Positions 16,131 to 26,029 of a DNA stretch of 37,232 nucleotides are shown here, in pieces (positions within the stretch are counted from its first letter, which is position 1; every line of letters begins with the position of its first letter). This DNA is from Kiritimatiellia bacterium (GTDB lineage: Bacteria; Verrucomicrobiota; Kiritimatiellia; UBA8416; JADHWI01), in contig JASLPY010000054.1 of NCBI GenBank assembly GCA_030744755.1, forward strand, positions 1 through 37,232. Direction: 5' to 3'. Both the position numbers and the translations under genes were made by a program. The notes below the pieces were generated by a model, which was given only the letters and a program-made list of their open reading frames with translations, was not told the DNA's origin and did not search any database.

Positions 16131-19100
16131 GTGAGAAACCAGCGCATAGCGGGAGTTCTGGCAGCCATCTTCATGGCACTGTGCATTGTGCCGGTGGGGC
16201 GTGCCGATGTTGTAATCAACGAGGTGCATACCGACCCGGACTTGGAAACCGAGCACGTCGAGTTTGTTGAGTTGTACAACAGTGGGACGGGCCTGGTCGA
16301 TCTCACCTCGTGGTATTTCTCTGACGGAGTTGATTACACCTTTCCCAACAACACTCTTCTTGCCGCGGGCGGTTACCTTGTCGTGAGCCAGGATCCGGCG
16401 GCGATTACTAACAAGTTTGGCGTTCAGAGTTACGGGCCCTTTGCAGGCAAATTCTCGAACGGCGGCGAACGCATAGCCTTGAAGAACAATGCCGGTGGGC
16501 TTGTGGACGAAGTTGACTATCAGCTCGGCTTTCCCTGGCCGACCGTGGGTGATGCTCCGGGCAACTCGATGCAGTTGCTCAATCCGGCTCTCGACAATGA
16601 TCTTGGAGGCAGCTGGCGATCAGCCGGTCCGACACCCATGGCCGCCAACGCCGTTCTCGAATCACTAGACGCGATTCCTCCGCATATACGCCAGGTGAAC
16701 CATGAACCAGATGAGCCGACGTCATCGAACAACGTTGTCATTACAGCAAAAGTCACGGACACAAACGGTATCAATTCGGTCACACTTCAGTATCAGCTTG
16801 TTGATCCCGGCAGCTATATCCGCGTGTCTGATGCGGAGTTCCAGACAGACTGGACAGATATCGCAATGAACGACGGCGGAACCGGCGGAGATGTGCTGGC
16901 GGGTGACGATATCTATACCGTCACAATGACGAATACGCTCCAAACCCATCGCAGACTGGTTCGGTATCGCATCACTGTCGAAGACACCCTCCTCAACTCG
17001 CAGCCGGTGCCATACGCGGATGATCAGCAGTCAAACTTTGCCTATTTTGTTTATGACGGCATTCCTGACTGGACCGGAGCCGACAACCCAGGCACTACTC
17101 CCGCAACGAACTTTCCAGGGAATGCCATGGATCCACTTGTGACCTATCACCTGATCGCAAACTCCAACGACGTGATCAACAGCCAGTATGTTGGCGCATA
17201 TGACGGGGTGCGTTTCAACGGAACGCTTGTTTATGACGGCACCGTTTACGACCACATAGTATTCTACAACCGCGGCGAGTATTCCACGTACCAATGCGGC
17301 AAAAACAAGTGGAGGATCAGGTTCAACCGCGGCCACGCACTTGTGGCGAGGAATGACTACGGAAAGAAGTACGAGGCCGAGAGAGACGCCATCAATCTCA
17401 ATGCCTGCACGGCGCCATGGATGCCCGTCCATCGCGGAATTGCCGGTATGGACGAAGTTATATCGTTCAAACTCTACGAGCTTGCCGGTCTCCTCAGTCC
17501 GGACATTCACTGGATCCAGTTCCGCGTGATCGATGGTGCAGAAGAAGCCCCGGCGGGAAATCAATATGCCGGTGACCTGTGGGGACTGTACAACGTCGTG
17601 GAGCATCCCAACGGTGATTTTCTACGGGAACGTGATCTGCCTAGCGGCAACCTGTACAAGATTGAAGGCAACAATGCCGACAAGAAGCACCAGGGCGCTA
17701 CTCAACCAATCGACAACAGTGATTGGACAAGCTTCAATGCCGGCTCCGGCAGTCTCAATACGGTTGAATGGTGGCGCAACAACCTTCATCTAGAATCGTA
17801 CTACAGTTTTCGTGCGATCAATCGGCTCGTCGGAAACGTCGACATACGCGAAGGCTGGAACCATTTCATGTACCACAATACAAACGACCTCTGGCACGTG
17901 ATTCCCTGGGACCTGGATATGACATTCATACCTGAAACCCATTGGTCCGGGACAATTGTCCAGAAGGCCTGCCTGGGCCATGCCGAGATCGCAATCGAGT
18001 TCCGCAACCGCGCGCGTGAACTGCATGACCTGCTCTGCACCGACACCAATATCTATGGCGGACAGGCCTCCCAGCTCGTGGAAGATTACGCGCGTTTTGT
18101 TCATCCCACCAACAAGGTCCTGACTTCCACGGTTCTGGATCGCTACATGTGGAACCATCATCCAAGAACGACATCTGCACACAAAGGCCAGTTCTATGTA
18201 ACTCCCAAGAACCAGGGCAACATTGGCGGCACGTGGACGCGCTACCTCGCCTCCCCCAATCATCTCGGATCACAGAAGTTCGTTCGGGATTATCTCACCG
18301 ATACCGATACGGACGGATGGGCGATCGGGGACGGTGATCAATACGGTTATGGCTACGAATACCTGGCGTATGAAGGTGCTGATGCGGAGATCCCCGACAC
18401 ACCGACCATCAGTTATGTCGGGCCGGGCGAGTACCCGCTCAACGATCTGACGTTCCAATCAAGTACATACAGCGGCACGCATCCGTTTGCTGCAATGTGT
18501 TGGCGGATCGGCGAGATCCATAGCCCGGGAACAACCAACTACAGCGCGGGCAAGAAATGGAAGTACGAGATCAACGCGCAATGGGAAAGCGGCGTTATCT
18601 CAAATTTCAACAACCAGATCACGGCGTTTGCAGGCGATCTGAGAGTCGGCAGCACGTATCGGGCACGTGTACGTATGAAAGACGATACCGGGCGCTGGAG
18701 CCACTGGTCGGACCCCGTGGAGTTTACAGCGGGACATCCTGAGAACACATCGGCGCTTTCCAGTTATCTCTGCGTCACAGAAGTGATGTACGACCCTCCG
18801 GATGGCAGCGAATATGAATTCGTCGAGCTTCACAACTGCAGCGATAGTATCGCGCTCGACCTGGCCGCGGTGAAATTCACGCAGGGAATCGACTACACAT
18901 TCGGGGAGGGAAGCTCCATTCCTCCCGGCGGATATGTCCTGGTCGTTCAGGCAGATCCCACTGATGATTTTGTGGCGTTCCGGGCCCATTACGATCTCAC
19001 GAACACGGCACCGATTGCCGGACCGTACGATGGGAGCCTGGCGAACGGTGGGGAGGAACTCAGGCTCAAGGCCGCCGCTGGAGGCAGCGCAGTTTCTTCG

Positions 19101-22100
19101 TTCACCTATGGCGATTCAAGGACTTGGCCGCCTGCGGCGGATGGCTCCGGGCACTCGCTGGTGCCGCTGGTGCTTACCGGTCAGGCATCGGGTGTTCTCG
19201 ACTGGCCGGGAAACTGGCGTGCAAGCGCCTACATGAACGGTTCCCCCGGCAGGGAAGACCCCCAGCCACCGACCGGCGTGGTCATCAATGAGATCGCGGC
19301 CCATACTGATTACACCAACGCCGCAAAGCCCGAATATGATTCTAACGACTGGATGGAGTTGTATAACGCGTCTTCTTCCACCGTTTCCCTGGCGGACTGG
19401 TACCTGAGTGACGATGGGGATGACCTCAGGAAGTGGGCAGTTCCCGAAACGAACTCGATTCCCGCCGGGGAGTGGATCACGTTTGACGAAGTAACGGGGT
19501 TCCACAGCCCGATTACCAACGGGTTTGGTTTGGACAAGGCTGGTGAACAGGTATTTCTCTCCTACCTTCCCGGCACAACCAATGACCGCGTTGTCGATGC
19601 TGTCAGGTTCAAGGGGCAGGAAAGGGAGACGACGCTTGGGCGGTATCCGGACGGCGATGCCTACTGGTATTCGCTGGAACCGACAACCAACATGGCGAAC
19701 ACGACCCCCCCGAAGCACGCTATAATCAGCGAGCTGATGGTTCATCCTCCGGCAACTGCATCTAATCCAGAAGACAACGCTCAGGACGAGTATGTCAAGT
19801 TATACAACCCAACAGATGGACAGGTTGATTTCTGGACCGAGGCAGGACCCTGGCGGATCGGAGGAGGAATCGATTTCAGTTTTCCGGAGAACATCTCGCT
19901 GGCCGCGAGGGGATCTCTGCTCCTGCTCCCATTCGATCCTGCCGACACCAACCAACTCGACGTTTTTCTTGATGCATACGGACTGACGAACATCCAGGGA
20001 GTCATACTCGGACCATACACCGGCCGGCTGTCAAATTCGGGAGAACGAATAGCTATAGAACGCCCCCAACTGCCGGACTTCCCGTCGGTAGACGTTTCCT
20101 GGGTAATTGTGGACGAAGCAATCTACTCGACACATTGGCCGTGGCCGACTGCGGTCCAAACCAACGGGTTGTCACTTCACCGTACGGTAAGCGGGGGAGC
20201 CGGCAACAACCCGGTATACTGGACTGCATCTGCCGCCAACCCTTCGCTGCCGCCCGGCAAGATTGTTCTTACTGAACCCACGGTCGGGGAAACGGTGTGG
20301 ATTCCGGCAGTGACGATGTTGAAGGCATCGGTTGACCAGGACCAGGTGGTCGGCCTGGTGGATTCGGTAAGGTTCCTCCTTGATGGCGTAGTTACGGCAA
20401 TTGACACGGATTCGCCTTACGAGTCGGCACTGGATCACGTTGATATCTCAACGACTGGAACATACCGGGTGCGTGCCGAAATCGTCGATGACAGCGGGAC
20501 AAACAGTTCCGTTGAAATAGTGATCAACGGGGCCCTTGCCGACAGGATAGATATTGCGAGTCCCGCGAATGACACGGTCCATTTAGCGCCCTGTTCGTTG
20601 GATTTCTCCATCGACGTCGACGCGAACCATGTTGCCGGGGCGGTCGATCACGTGACGCTCCTTGCCGGGACGAACGTACTGTACGTTGACATGGAAGAGC
20701 CATACGTTTACACGCTCGACGAGGTAGACCTTCCGCCTGGAACAACGTACGTGTTGAGCGCCGTCATGGAGGACGACTTTGCCGTCAGCACGTCCGAGAC
20801 CGTGAATGTGACGTTGTACGCATCATCCTTCGCGGCCTGGGACTATCGCATGCAGGTATCGGTTTCCGGGTACGCGAGTGGTCAAGGCATAGAAGACTTC
20901 CCTGTCCTGGTGAAGTTGCACGAGGGGTTGGAAGGTTTTCGCTATGATGATGTCGGCGACCCCGCCTCGGGCGGGGCAAGTCTCAGGGTTGCCGATGAAA
21001 CGGGCACCAATACGCTGTATCACGAGGTTGAAAGCTGGACCCCCGGTGGCACCTCGTGTGTATGGGTCCTAATGCCGGAGCTGCCGGAGGAGGGCACCTC
21101 GATATCGATCTACTGGGGCAACGACGGTGCGCCGGATCCTCCCCCTTATGCAACCAACGGCGCCCTGTGGGCGAACGGTTTCGACCTTGTTCTGCACATG
21201 GCCGATGATGCGGGCAGCACCACGGTCTACGATTCCACCAGCAACGATGTGCAGACCACGTTCAAGGGCAGCTATACATGGGAGGAACCAGGCCAGGTCG
21301 GCAGGGCCCTGGGGCTTCCCGGCGTTAGCTCGACCATCCAGGTCGCAGACCCGTACGTTCCGCTGGCCGGGAGCTGGACTATAAGCACATGGTTCAAGGG
21401 GCTCTATCCGACTACCGAGGGAAGAACGCTCGCCAGAACCTTCTCGGCCGACCGTGCAGCGAGCGTGAAGAAAGGGACTGACGATTTGGGCGTTCAGATT
21501 GGGCTCGATTTCACCGATTCGGGATATGACATGCCGGCAGGCGATACGGAGTGGCATCATCTTGCAGTGGTTGGGGAAGGCGGAGGAACAGGCTTCTATG
21601 TTGATGGGCGCCTCGTGGGATCAGCAGGCAACCAGGTGGGCGGCTCGATTGCGTATATAGCCAACACCTTTTCGATTTTTGGCGGCGAATGCTTCGCGGA
21701 ATACATCGACGAATTCCGTATTGAGAGCGTTGCCAGATCATCCAACTGGATCTGGACATGCTGGCTGAACCAATCGGATAATACCGGGTTCATGGTGCAG
21801 GCCCCGGCGGAGAATCAACAACTGGAGAGTGAGCCGGATGGGGATGGCGACGGCATGCGGGATTCTTGGGAGAACTACCATTTTGGGACTATTTATGCGC
21901 CCGGCGGCGAATGGTACAGTGACCCGGATGGCGACAGGATGATCAACAGCAACGAATACGTTGCCGGAACAGATCCCACCAACAGTAAAAGCGTTTTTTC
22001 CATGGATGTTAGCCTGTCCAACGCCGCCGTACGTGTAGAGATCTTCGGCATAGATGCATCAGCGTATGGGGAGGGGTATCAAAGATACTACTCTCTTGAA

Positions 22101-22244
22101 AACGCCACCAATCTTTCGGGTGACTGGTCTGAGGTGAACGATTACACCAACTTGCAGGGACAGAACCGGACAATCATCTATACGAACGAGCCCGGCGCAA
22201 CCGTTCCCGTTTACTTCCGTGGCCAGGTGTGGTTGGTGGAGTAG
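16131..22244 (+). CDS. Giant secreted lamin-tail / CotH-kinase / LamG protein
   Basis: A 2037-residue exported multidomain protein. In order: signal peptide (1-25, IAGVLAAIFMALCIVPVGRA); lamin-tail domain 1 (about 25-175, VVINEVHTDPD, EFVELYNSG); a beta region; a CotH-type domain (about 335-715) with NKWRIRFNRGH, LYKIEGNNADKK and IPWDLDMTF; a beta domain; lamin-tail domains 2-4 (about 878, 1048 and 1196 onward, each with E-x-x-E/K-L-Y/H-N); two Ig-like repeats; a DUF2341-like domain (about 1568-1673); a LamG/concanavalin-like domain (about 1683-1883, EWHHLAVVGEGGG); a calcium-type DGDGDGMRDSWENYHFG segment (about 1901-1951); and a C-terminal module. CotH domains are atypical protein kinases. 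GTG 16131 has GGAAGG six bases upstream; ATG 16101 is an alternative. Substrate and function are unknown. Confidence 0.8.
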   Translation: MRNQRIAGVLAAIFMALCIVPVGRADVVINEVHTDPDLETEHVEFVELYNSGTGLVDLTSWYFSDGVDYTFPNNTLLAAGGYLVVSQDPAAITNKFGVQSYGPFAGKFSNGGERIALKNNAGGLVDEVDYQLGFPWPTVGDAPGNSMQLLNPALDNDLGGSWRSAGPTPMAANAVLESLDAIPPHIRQVNHEPDEPTSSNNVVITAKVTDTNGINSVTLQYQLVDPGSYIRVSDAEFQTDWTDIAMNDGGTGGDVLAGDDIYTVTMTNTLQTHRRLVRYRITVEDTLLNSQPVPYADDQQSNFAYFVYDGIPDWTGADNPGTTPATNFPGNAMDPLVTYHLIANSNDVINSQYVGAYDGVRFNGTLVYDGTVYDHIVFYNRGEYSTYQCGKNKWRIRFNRGHALVARNDYGKKYEAERDAINLNACTAPWMPVHRGIAGMDEVISFKLYELAGLLSPDIHWIQFRVIDGAEEAPAGNQYAGDLWGLYNVVEHPNGDFLRERDLPSGNLYKIEGNNADKKHQGATQPIDNSDWTSFNAGSGSLNTVEWWRNNLHLESYYSFRAINRLVGNVDIREGWNHFMYHNTNDLWHVIPWDLDMTFIPETHWSGTIVQKACLGHAEIAIEFRNRARELHDLLCTDTNIYGGQASQLVEDYARFVHPTNKVLTSTVLDRYMWNHHPRTTSAHKGQFYVTPKNQGNIGGTWTRYLASPNHLGSQKFVRDYLTDTDTDGWAIGDGDQYGYGYEYLAYEGADAEIPDTPTISYVGPGEYPLNDLTFQSSTYSGTHPFAAMCWRIGEIHSPGTTNYSAGKKWKYEINAQWESGVISNFNNQITAFAGDLRVGSTYRARVRMKDDTGRWSHWSDPVEFTAGHPENTSALSSYLCVTEVMYDPPDGSEYEFVELHNCSDSIALDLAAVKFTQGIDYTFGEGSSIPPGGYVLVVQADPTDDFVAFRAHYDLTNTAPIAGPYDGSLANGGEELRLKAAAGGSAVSSFTYGDSRTWPPAADGSGHSLVPLVLTGQASGVLDWPGNWRASAYMNGSPGREDPQPPTGVVINEIAAHTDYTNAAKPEYDSNDWMELYNASSSTVSLADWYLSDDGDDLRKWAVPETNSIPAGEWITFDEVTGFHSPITNGFGLDKAGEQVFLSYLPGTTNDRVVDAVRFKGQERETTLGRYPDGDAYWYSLEPTTNMANTTPPKHAIISELMVHPPATASNPEDNAQDEYVKLYNPTDGQVDFWTEAGPWRIGGGIDFSFPENISLAARGSLLLLPFDPADTNQLDVFLDAYGLTNIQGVILGPYTGRLSNSGERIAIERPQLPDFPSVDVSWVIVDEAIYSTHWPWPTAVQTNGLSLHRTVSGGAGNNPVYWTASAANPSLPPGKIVLTEPTVGETVWIPAVTMLKASVDQDQVVGLVDSVRFLLDGVVTAIDTDSPYESALDHVDISTTGTYRVRAEIVDDSGTNSSVEIVINGALADRIDIASPANDTVHLAPCSLDFSIDVDANHVAGAVDHVTLLAGTNVLYVDMEEPYVYTLDEVDLPPGTTYVLSAVMEDDFAVSTSETVNVTLYASSFAAWDYRMQVSVSGYASGQGIEDFPVLVKLHEGLEGFRYDDVGDPASGGASLRVADETGTNTLYHEVESWTPGGTSCVWVLMPELPEEGTSISIYWGNDGAPDPPPYATNGALWANGFDLVLHMADDAGSTTVYDSTSNDVQTTFKGSYTWEEPGQVGRALGLPGVSSTIQVADPYVPLAGSWTISTWFKGLYPTTEGRTLARTFSADRAASVKKGTDDLGVQIGLDFTDSGYDMPAGDTEWHHLAVVGEGGGTGFYVDGRLVGSAGNQVGGSIAYIANTFSIFGGECFAEYIDEFRIESVARSSNWIWTCWLNQSDNTGFMVQAPAENQQLESEPDGDGDGMRDSWENYHFGTIYAPGGEWYSDPDGDRMINSNEYVAGTDPTNSKSVFSMDVSLSNAAVRVEIFGIDASAYGEGYQRYYSLENATNLSGDWSEVNDYTNLQGQNRTIIYTNEPGATVPVYFRGQVWLVE

Positions 22245-22260
22245 TGGAGGGGGCGATGTT

Positions 22261-22288
22261 CAACGTCCAACGTCCAACGTCCAACGCC
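22261..22288. repeat. Four tandem seven-base repeats (CAACGTC)
   Basis: CAACGTC occurs three times and CAACGCC once in perfect register, followed by CAAGTTGGA, whose TTGGA end can pair with TCCAA in the repeats. It lies just after the stop of the giant gene. The seven-base period equals that of the other repeat family here, but the unit differs. Confidence 0.7.
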
Positions 22289-22339
22289 CAAGTTGGATGC
22301 TGTCACGTTCTCTGTCCTCTATTCTCCGCAGGTTTCTCG

Positions 22340-22368
22340 TTGGCCCTTTATCCTGACCGCGCTATACT
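22340..22368 (+). promoter_or_regulatory. Probable sigma-70 promoter
   Basis: TTGGCC (22340-22345), a 17-base spacer and TATACT (22363-22368) lie 37 bp before the next start codon. Confidence 0.5.
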
Positions 22369-22405
22369 GACGCAGACTTTATAACCGCTGATTAGGAGAC
22401 AAGGC

Positions 22406-23077
22406 ATGCCCTTCCTTATGTTTGGAGGCTTTATCGCCATAGCGATAATAGCCATCACCGTATCAACCATTCGTTCAAAGAAACGAAGACAGGAAATGCA
22501 GGCTCTTGCAGAATCCATGGGTTTTACCTTTCAACAGAACGGTGATGCCGATGCGATGGCGACATTCTCTTCGTTCAAACTCTTTTCAAAAGGCCGGTCC
22601 CGCCGCATGTACAACCTCATGCAGGGCGTTGCCAATGACATCAATCTTCGAATCTTCGATTACAAGTTTACAACGGGGAGCGGCAAGAACTCGCACACTT
22701 ATCACCAGACGGTGATAGCGTTCGATGCGGGTGAGCTGCGCCTTCCCCAGTTCACCATGACGCCCGAGAACATCTTCAACAAAATAGGAGGTGTCTTCGG
22801 ATACCAGGATATCGATTTCAGTACACATCCTGTTTTTTCCAAGAAATACCTTCTAAGAGGTACAGATGAAGATTCGATCAAGACCAGGTTTACTGCCGAA
22901 CTTCTAGATGATCTTGAGCAAAAAAAGGGACTATGCCTTGAGGGTTATGGTGAACTCCTTGTAATGTACCGCGCGAATAAACGCGTCCCTGTTTCCGGGC
23001 TTAAGGACATGATGGCGGAAGGATTCGGCGTCTTCAGCCTTCTCAGGACAACTGGCGCTCCACGCATCCGCGTCTGA
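22406..23077 (+). CDS. Small membrane-anchored protein of unknown function
   Basis: A 223-residue protein with one N-terminal membrane segment (about 3-22, FLMFGGFIAIAIIAITVSTI), then a basic stop-transfer stretch (RSKKRRQEM) and a soluble, probably cytoplasmic domain. The soluble part begins ALAESMGFTFQ and includes RIFDYKFTTGSGKNSHTYHQ and an FGYQDIDFSTHPVFSKKYLL segment. Similar one-helix proteins with this domain are common hypotheticals; I do not assign a family. A ribosome site (TTAGGAGACAAGGC) and a promoter precede the gene, so it is probably transcribed alone. No functional link to its neighbours is evident. Confidence 0.75.
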   Translation: MPFLMFGGFIAIAIIAITVSTIRSKKRRQEMQALAESMGFTFQQNGDADAMATFSSFKLFSKGRSRRMYNLMQGVANDINLRIFDYKFTTGSGKNSHTYHQTVIAFDAGELRLPQFTMTPENIFNKIGGVFGYQDIDFSTHPVFSKKYLLRGTDEDSIKTRFTAELLDDLEQKKGLCLEGYGELLVMYRANKRVPVSGLKDMMAEGFGVFSLLRTTGAPRIRV

Positions 23078-23117
23078 CTATACTTCCATTCCCTGCACCA
23101 GACTTCAGCGTTTTCAG

Positions 23118-23146
23118 TTGACAAAAAGTGGTCTCTTCCGGTTAAT
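23118..23146 (+). promoter_or_regulatory. Possible promoter of htpG
   Basis: TTGACA (23118-23123), a 17-base spacer and GTTAAT (23141-23146). The -35 is perfect and the -10 weak; it lies 77 bp before htpG. No CIRCE heat-shock operator is seen. Confidence 0.45.
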
Positions 23147-23223
23147 TCTGCCCGATTCCGGGGAAACGTATGTGCGCCCCGTGGATGTTAGAGTCACGAA
23201 CACAAAGAAGGAACAGTTGAGTT

Positions 23224-25134
23224 ATGGCCAAAAAAACACGCAAGTTCAAGACCGAGGTCCAGCAGCTTCTGGACATTGTCATACATTCCCTTTACTCCAA
23301 AAAGGAAATCTACCTTCGCGAGCTTCTTTCGAACGCTTCCGACGCTATTGACCGGGCCAGGTTCGAATCCCTGACCGATAAATCGCTGACAGACGGCTCG
23401 GAAGACTGGAAGATCAAGATTGTGCCGGACAAGGAAGCGCGCACTCTAGCGATCATCGATAATGGTGTCGGCATGAACGCCGAGGAAATCGACCAGAACC
23501 TGGGAACCATCGCCAACTCTGGAACGCGAAACTTCCTGGAAAGCCTGAAGAACGCCAAGGATGCCGGCGGGCCGGAATTCATTGGTCAGTTTGGTGTTGG
23601 GTTCTATGCGTCCTTCATGGTGGCGGACAAGGTAACCGTGCTGACAAAGCGTGCGGGAAAGGACCAGGAGGCCATACTGTGGACATCAGACGGCACGGGC
23701 AAGTACTCCATAGAGCAGGCCGAAAAAGAGGCGGCAGGCACCGAGGTCACACTGCATTTTCGCGAGGACATGGATGAGTTCCTGGAAGAATGGAAGATTC
23801 GCGGTACCGTCAAGGAGTACTCCGATTACGTTTCATACCCGATAACCATGGACGTTGAGCGAAAAGAGCCCTCGGAGAAAGAGGGAGAAGAACCCGTTGC
23901 TACGATCGAGGAAGAAACGCTCAATTCCATGAAGGCCATATGGAAGAAGGCAAAGAGCGAAGTAAGCGAAGAAGAGTACAACGAGTTCTACAAGCATGTC
24001 AGCCACGACTACACCGACCCGCTTCGCGTAATCCACTACATTGCCGAGGGAACTACGGAGTTCCGTGCCTTGCTGTACATCCCGAGCCAGGCCCCGTTCG
24101 ATCTCTTCTTCCGTGACAGCATCAAGGGTATTCACCTTTACGTGAAGAATGTCTACATAACGGATGACTGCAAGGAGCTCCTGCCAGAGTACCTGAGGTT
24201 CGTTCGTGGTGTAGTCGATTCAAGCGATCTCCCCCTGAACGTCTCGCGCGAGATGCTGCAGGATGATGCCATTATCCGCCGCATACGAAAGAGTATCGTG
24301 GGCAAGATTCTCTCCGAGCTCAGCGATATCAAGGATGCGAAGCGGGATGATTACCTCGGCTTCTACAATCAGTTCGGGAAAGTCCTCAAGGAGGGTGTGC
24401 ACTCGGACTTCGAGAATCACGACAAGCTGAAAGACCTCGTCATGTTCAGGTCCACGAGCAGCGAGGACGAGAACCCGGTCCTGCTGCGTGACTACGTGGA
24501 TCGCATGCCCTCGTCTCAGAAGGAAATCTACTACATAACATCGGATAGCGTCGAAACGGCCGCGAGCTCTCCTCACCTGGAGGCGTTCAAGGAAAAGGGA
24601 TACGAGGTACTTTTCTTCGTGGACCCCATCGACGAATGGATAGTTCAGCGCCTTACCGAGTATGACGGCAAAAAGCTCAAAGCCGTTGACAGGGGTGATA
24701 TTGATTTCGAAGGGGAAGATGAGAAGGCTGATTCTGAAGCCGAGAACGAGGCGAAGGAAGAATACAAAGATCTCCTGGACTTCATTCAGAAACAGTTGGA
24801 CGACGACGTCAAGGAAGTAAGATTGTCAAAGCGCCTTACGGATTCGGTCTGTTGTCTTGTCGCAGACGAAGCCGGCATGAATGCCAACATGGAGCGGATC
24901 ATGCGCGCCATGAACCAGGACGTACCGAAGGGCAAGCGGATTCTGGAGCTTAACCCCGGGCATGATGTTCTGAAGAACATGAAAGAGATCTTCGAGAAAG
25001 ACAAGGATGACCAGGTGCTGGCGGACTTCATAGATCTCGTCTATGGCCAGGCTCTCATTGCAGAAGGTTCTCAGGTGAAGAATCCTTCGCGCTTCGCAAA
25101 GCTGGTGAGTTCACTGATGGTTGGCTCTGGCTGA
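23224..25134 (+). CDS. htpG: HtpG (Hsp90-family ATP-dependent chaperone)
   Basis: A 636-residue cytoplasmic chaperone that helps fold and remodel client proteins under stress. The N-terminal GHKL ATPase domain carries [18 protein letters not shown] (Asn and Asp for nucleotide/Mg binding), [20 protein letters not shown] and [18 protein letters not shown]. The middle domain follows with the catalytic-loop region [13 protein letters not shown], and the C-terminal dimerisation domain ends near [15 protein letters not shown]. The charged linker is short, as usual in bacteria. GAAGGA lies about ten bases before the ATG. The gene runs convergently into the ankyrin gene with only 7 bp between stop codons. 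Confidence 0.97.
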   Translation: MAKKTRKFKTEVQQLLDIVIHSLYSKKEIYLRELLSNASDAIDRARFESLTDKSLTDGSEDWKIKIVPDKEARTLAIIDNGVGMNAEEIDQNLGTIANSGTRNFLESLKNAKDAGGPEFIGQFGVGFYASFMVADKVTVLTKRAGKDQEAILWTSDGTGKYSIEQAEKEAAGTEVTLHFREDMDEFLEEWKIRGTVKEYSDYVSYPITMDVERKEPSEKEGEEPVATIEEETLNSMKAIWKKAKSEVSEEEYNEFYKHVSHDYTDPLRVIHYIAEGTTEFRALLYIPSQAPFDLFFRDSIKGIHLYVKNVYITDDCKELLPEYLRFVRGVVDSSDLPLNVSREMLQDDAIIRRIRKSIVGKILSELSDIKDAKRDDYLGFYNQFGKVLKEGVHSDFENHDKLKDLVMFRSTSSEDENPVLLRDYVDRMPSSQKEIYYITSDSVETAASSPHLEAFKEKGYEVLFFVDPIDEWIVQRLTEYDGKKLKAVDRGDIDFEGEDEKADSEAENEAKEEYKDLLDFIQKQLDDDVKEVRLSKRLTDSVCCLVADEAGMNANMERIMRAMNQDVPKGKRILELNPGHDVLKNMKEIFEKDKDDQVLADFIDLVYGQALIAEGSQVKNPSRFAKLVSSLMVGSG

Positions 25135-25141
25135 AGCTTTA

Positions 25142-25873
25142 CTAGTCGCTCTCGACGGTCTTTTCGGCCGGCGGCGGGACTGCCTCTTCCGCCTCGGGTT
25201 CCTCGACTTCTTCGGGAGGCTCCTCGGGAATGGTCACGCCAAGCACGGCGGCGACGTCTTCGAGTCTTTTCTCGATTGCCATGTCGGCGGCGGTAAGGCC
25301 GCTGGTAGTCTTCAGCGTGGTATCCGCGCCCTTGTCCAGGAGCTGCTTAACGACCTCTGCATGGCCGTGATAGGTTGCAAAGTGAATAGCCGTCTCACCC
25401 CGGACGTTTGCCAAATCGATATTGGCGCCTCCATCAAGAAGAGTTGTCACCAACTTGCCAAGGCCCTGTCCCGCCGAGAAATGCAATGCGGTCTTCCCCT
25501 CTTCATCGACTGCATCTACATTGCACTGCTTCTCTATCAACAGGGAGAGAACTGATGGACTGTTGTTCAGGACGGCGATATGTATGGGCGTTGCTGCTCC
25601 CTTCATCTGGGCATCCAGGTTTGCACCCTTGCCGATCAGCAGTTCGGCCATATCACGACTGTTGTTCTTTGCCGCGTAGTGAAGAGCCGTTGCACCCCTG
25701 GCATTAACAGAATTGACGTCGTGGCCGTTGGTTAGAAGTTGAGTAACAGCGTCCATGTCCCCGGCTTTGGCGGCGTCCTGCAGTGCGGTTGAAGGTACAT
25801 TGCGGTCACAGGCGCAGAAGCAGAGCGCCGTGGCGATTCCCAGGCATATCAAGCGAACATGTATTCTCATCAT
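25142..25873 (-). CDS. Exported ankyrin-repeat protein, possible lipoprotein
   Basis: A 243-residue protein. The N-terminus (MRIHVRLICLGIATALCFCAC) is a signal segment ending in a Cys-rich site; FCAC is an imperfect lipobox, so lipid attachment at Cys is possible but unsure. About five ankyrin repeats of roughly 33 residues follow (from about 28 to 205), recognisable by GATALHYAAKNN, AATPIHIAVLNN, GKTALHFSAGQG and GETAIHFATYHG. The C-terminal tail is rich in Pro and Glu (EEPPEEVEEPEAEEAVPPP) and is probably disordered. Ankyrin repeats bind proteins; the partner is unknown. TGGAGG before the start supports it. It is transcribed away from purD. Confidence 0.85.
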   Translation of the reverse strand: MMRIHVRLICLGIATALCFCACDRNVPSTALQDAAKAGDMDAVTQLLTNGHDVNSVNARGATALHYAAKNNSRDMAELLIGKGANLDAQMKGAATPIHIAVLNNSPSVLSLLIEKQCNVDAVDEEGKTALHFSAGQGLGKLVTTLLDGGANIDLANVRGETAIHFATYHGHAEVVKQLLDKGADTTLKTTSGLTAADMAIEKRLEDVAAVLGVTIPEEPPEEVEEPEAEEAVPPPAEKTVESD

Positions 25874-25991
25874 GGTAACGACCTCCAGATTATGATCCTT
25901 CGTGCATTAATGACTACGGTTATCAAGGCTACATGGAGACCTGGTCGAAGTAAAGCATCGAGCTAAAGCGAAGGATAACACTATTGAGATG

Positions 25992-26019
25992 TTGACCAGA
26001 CTCCGGATTTCGATATTCT
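25992..26019 (+). promoter_or_regulatory. Possible promoter of the purD run
   Basis: TTGACC (25992-25997), a 16-base spacer and TATTCT (26014-26019) end 10 bases before the purD ATG, giving a very short leader. No purine riboswitch or PurR-like palindrome is evident. Confidence 0.45.
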
Positions 26020-26029
26020 TCTAGGCACT

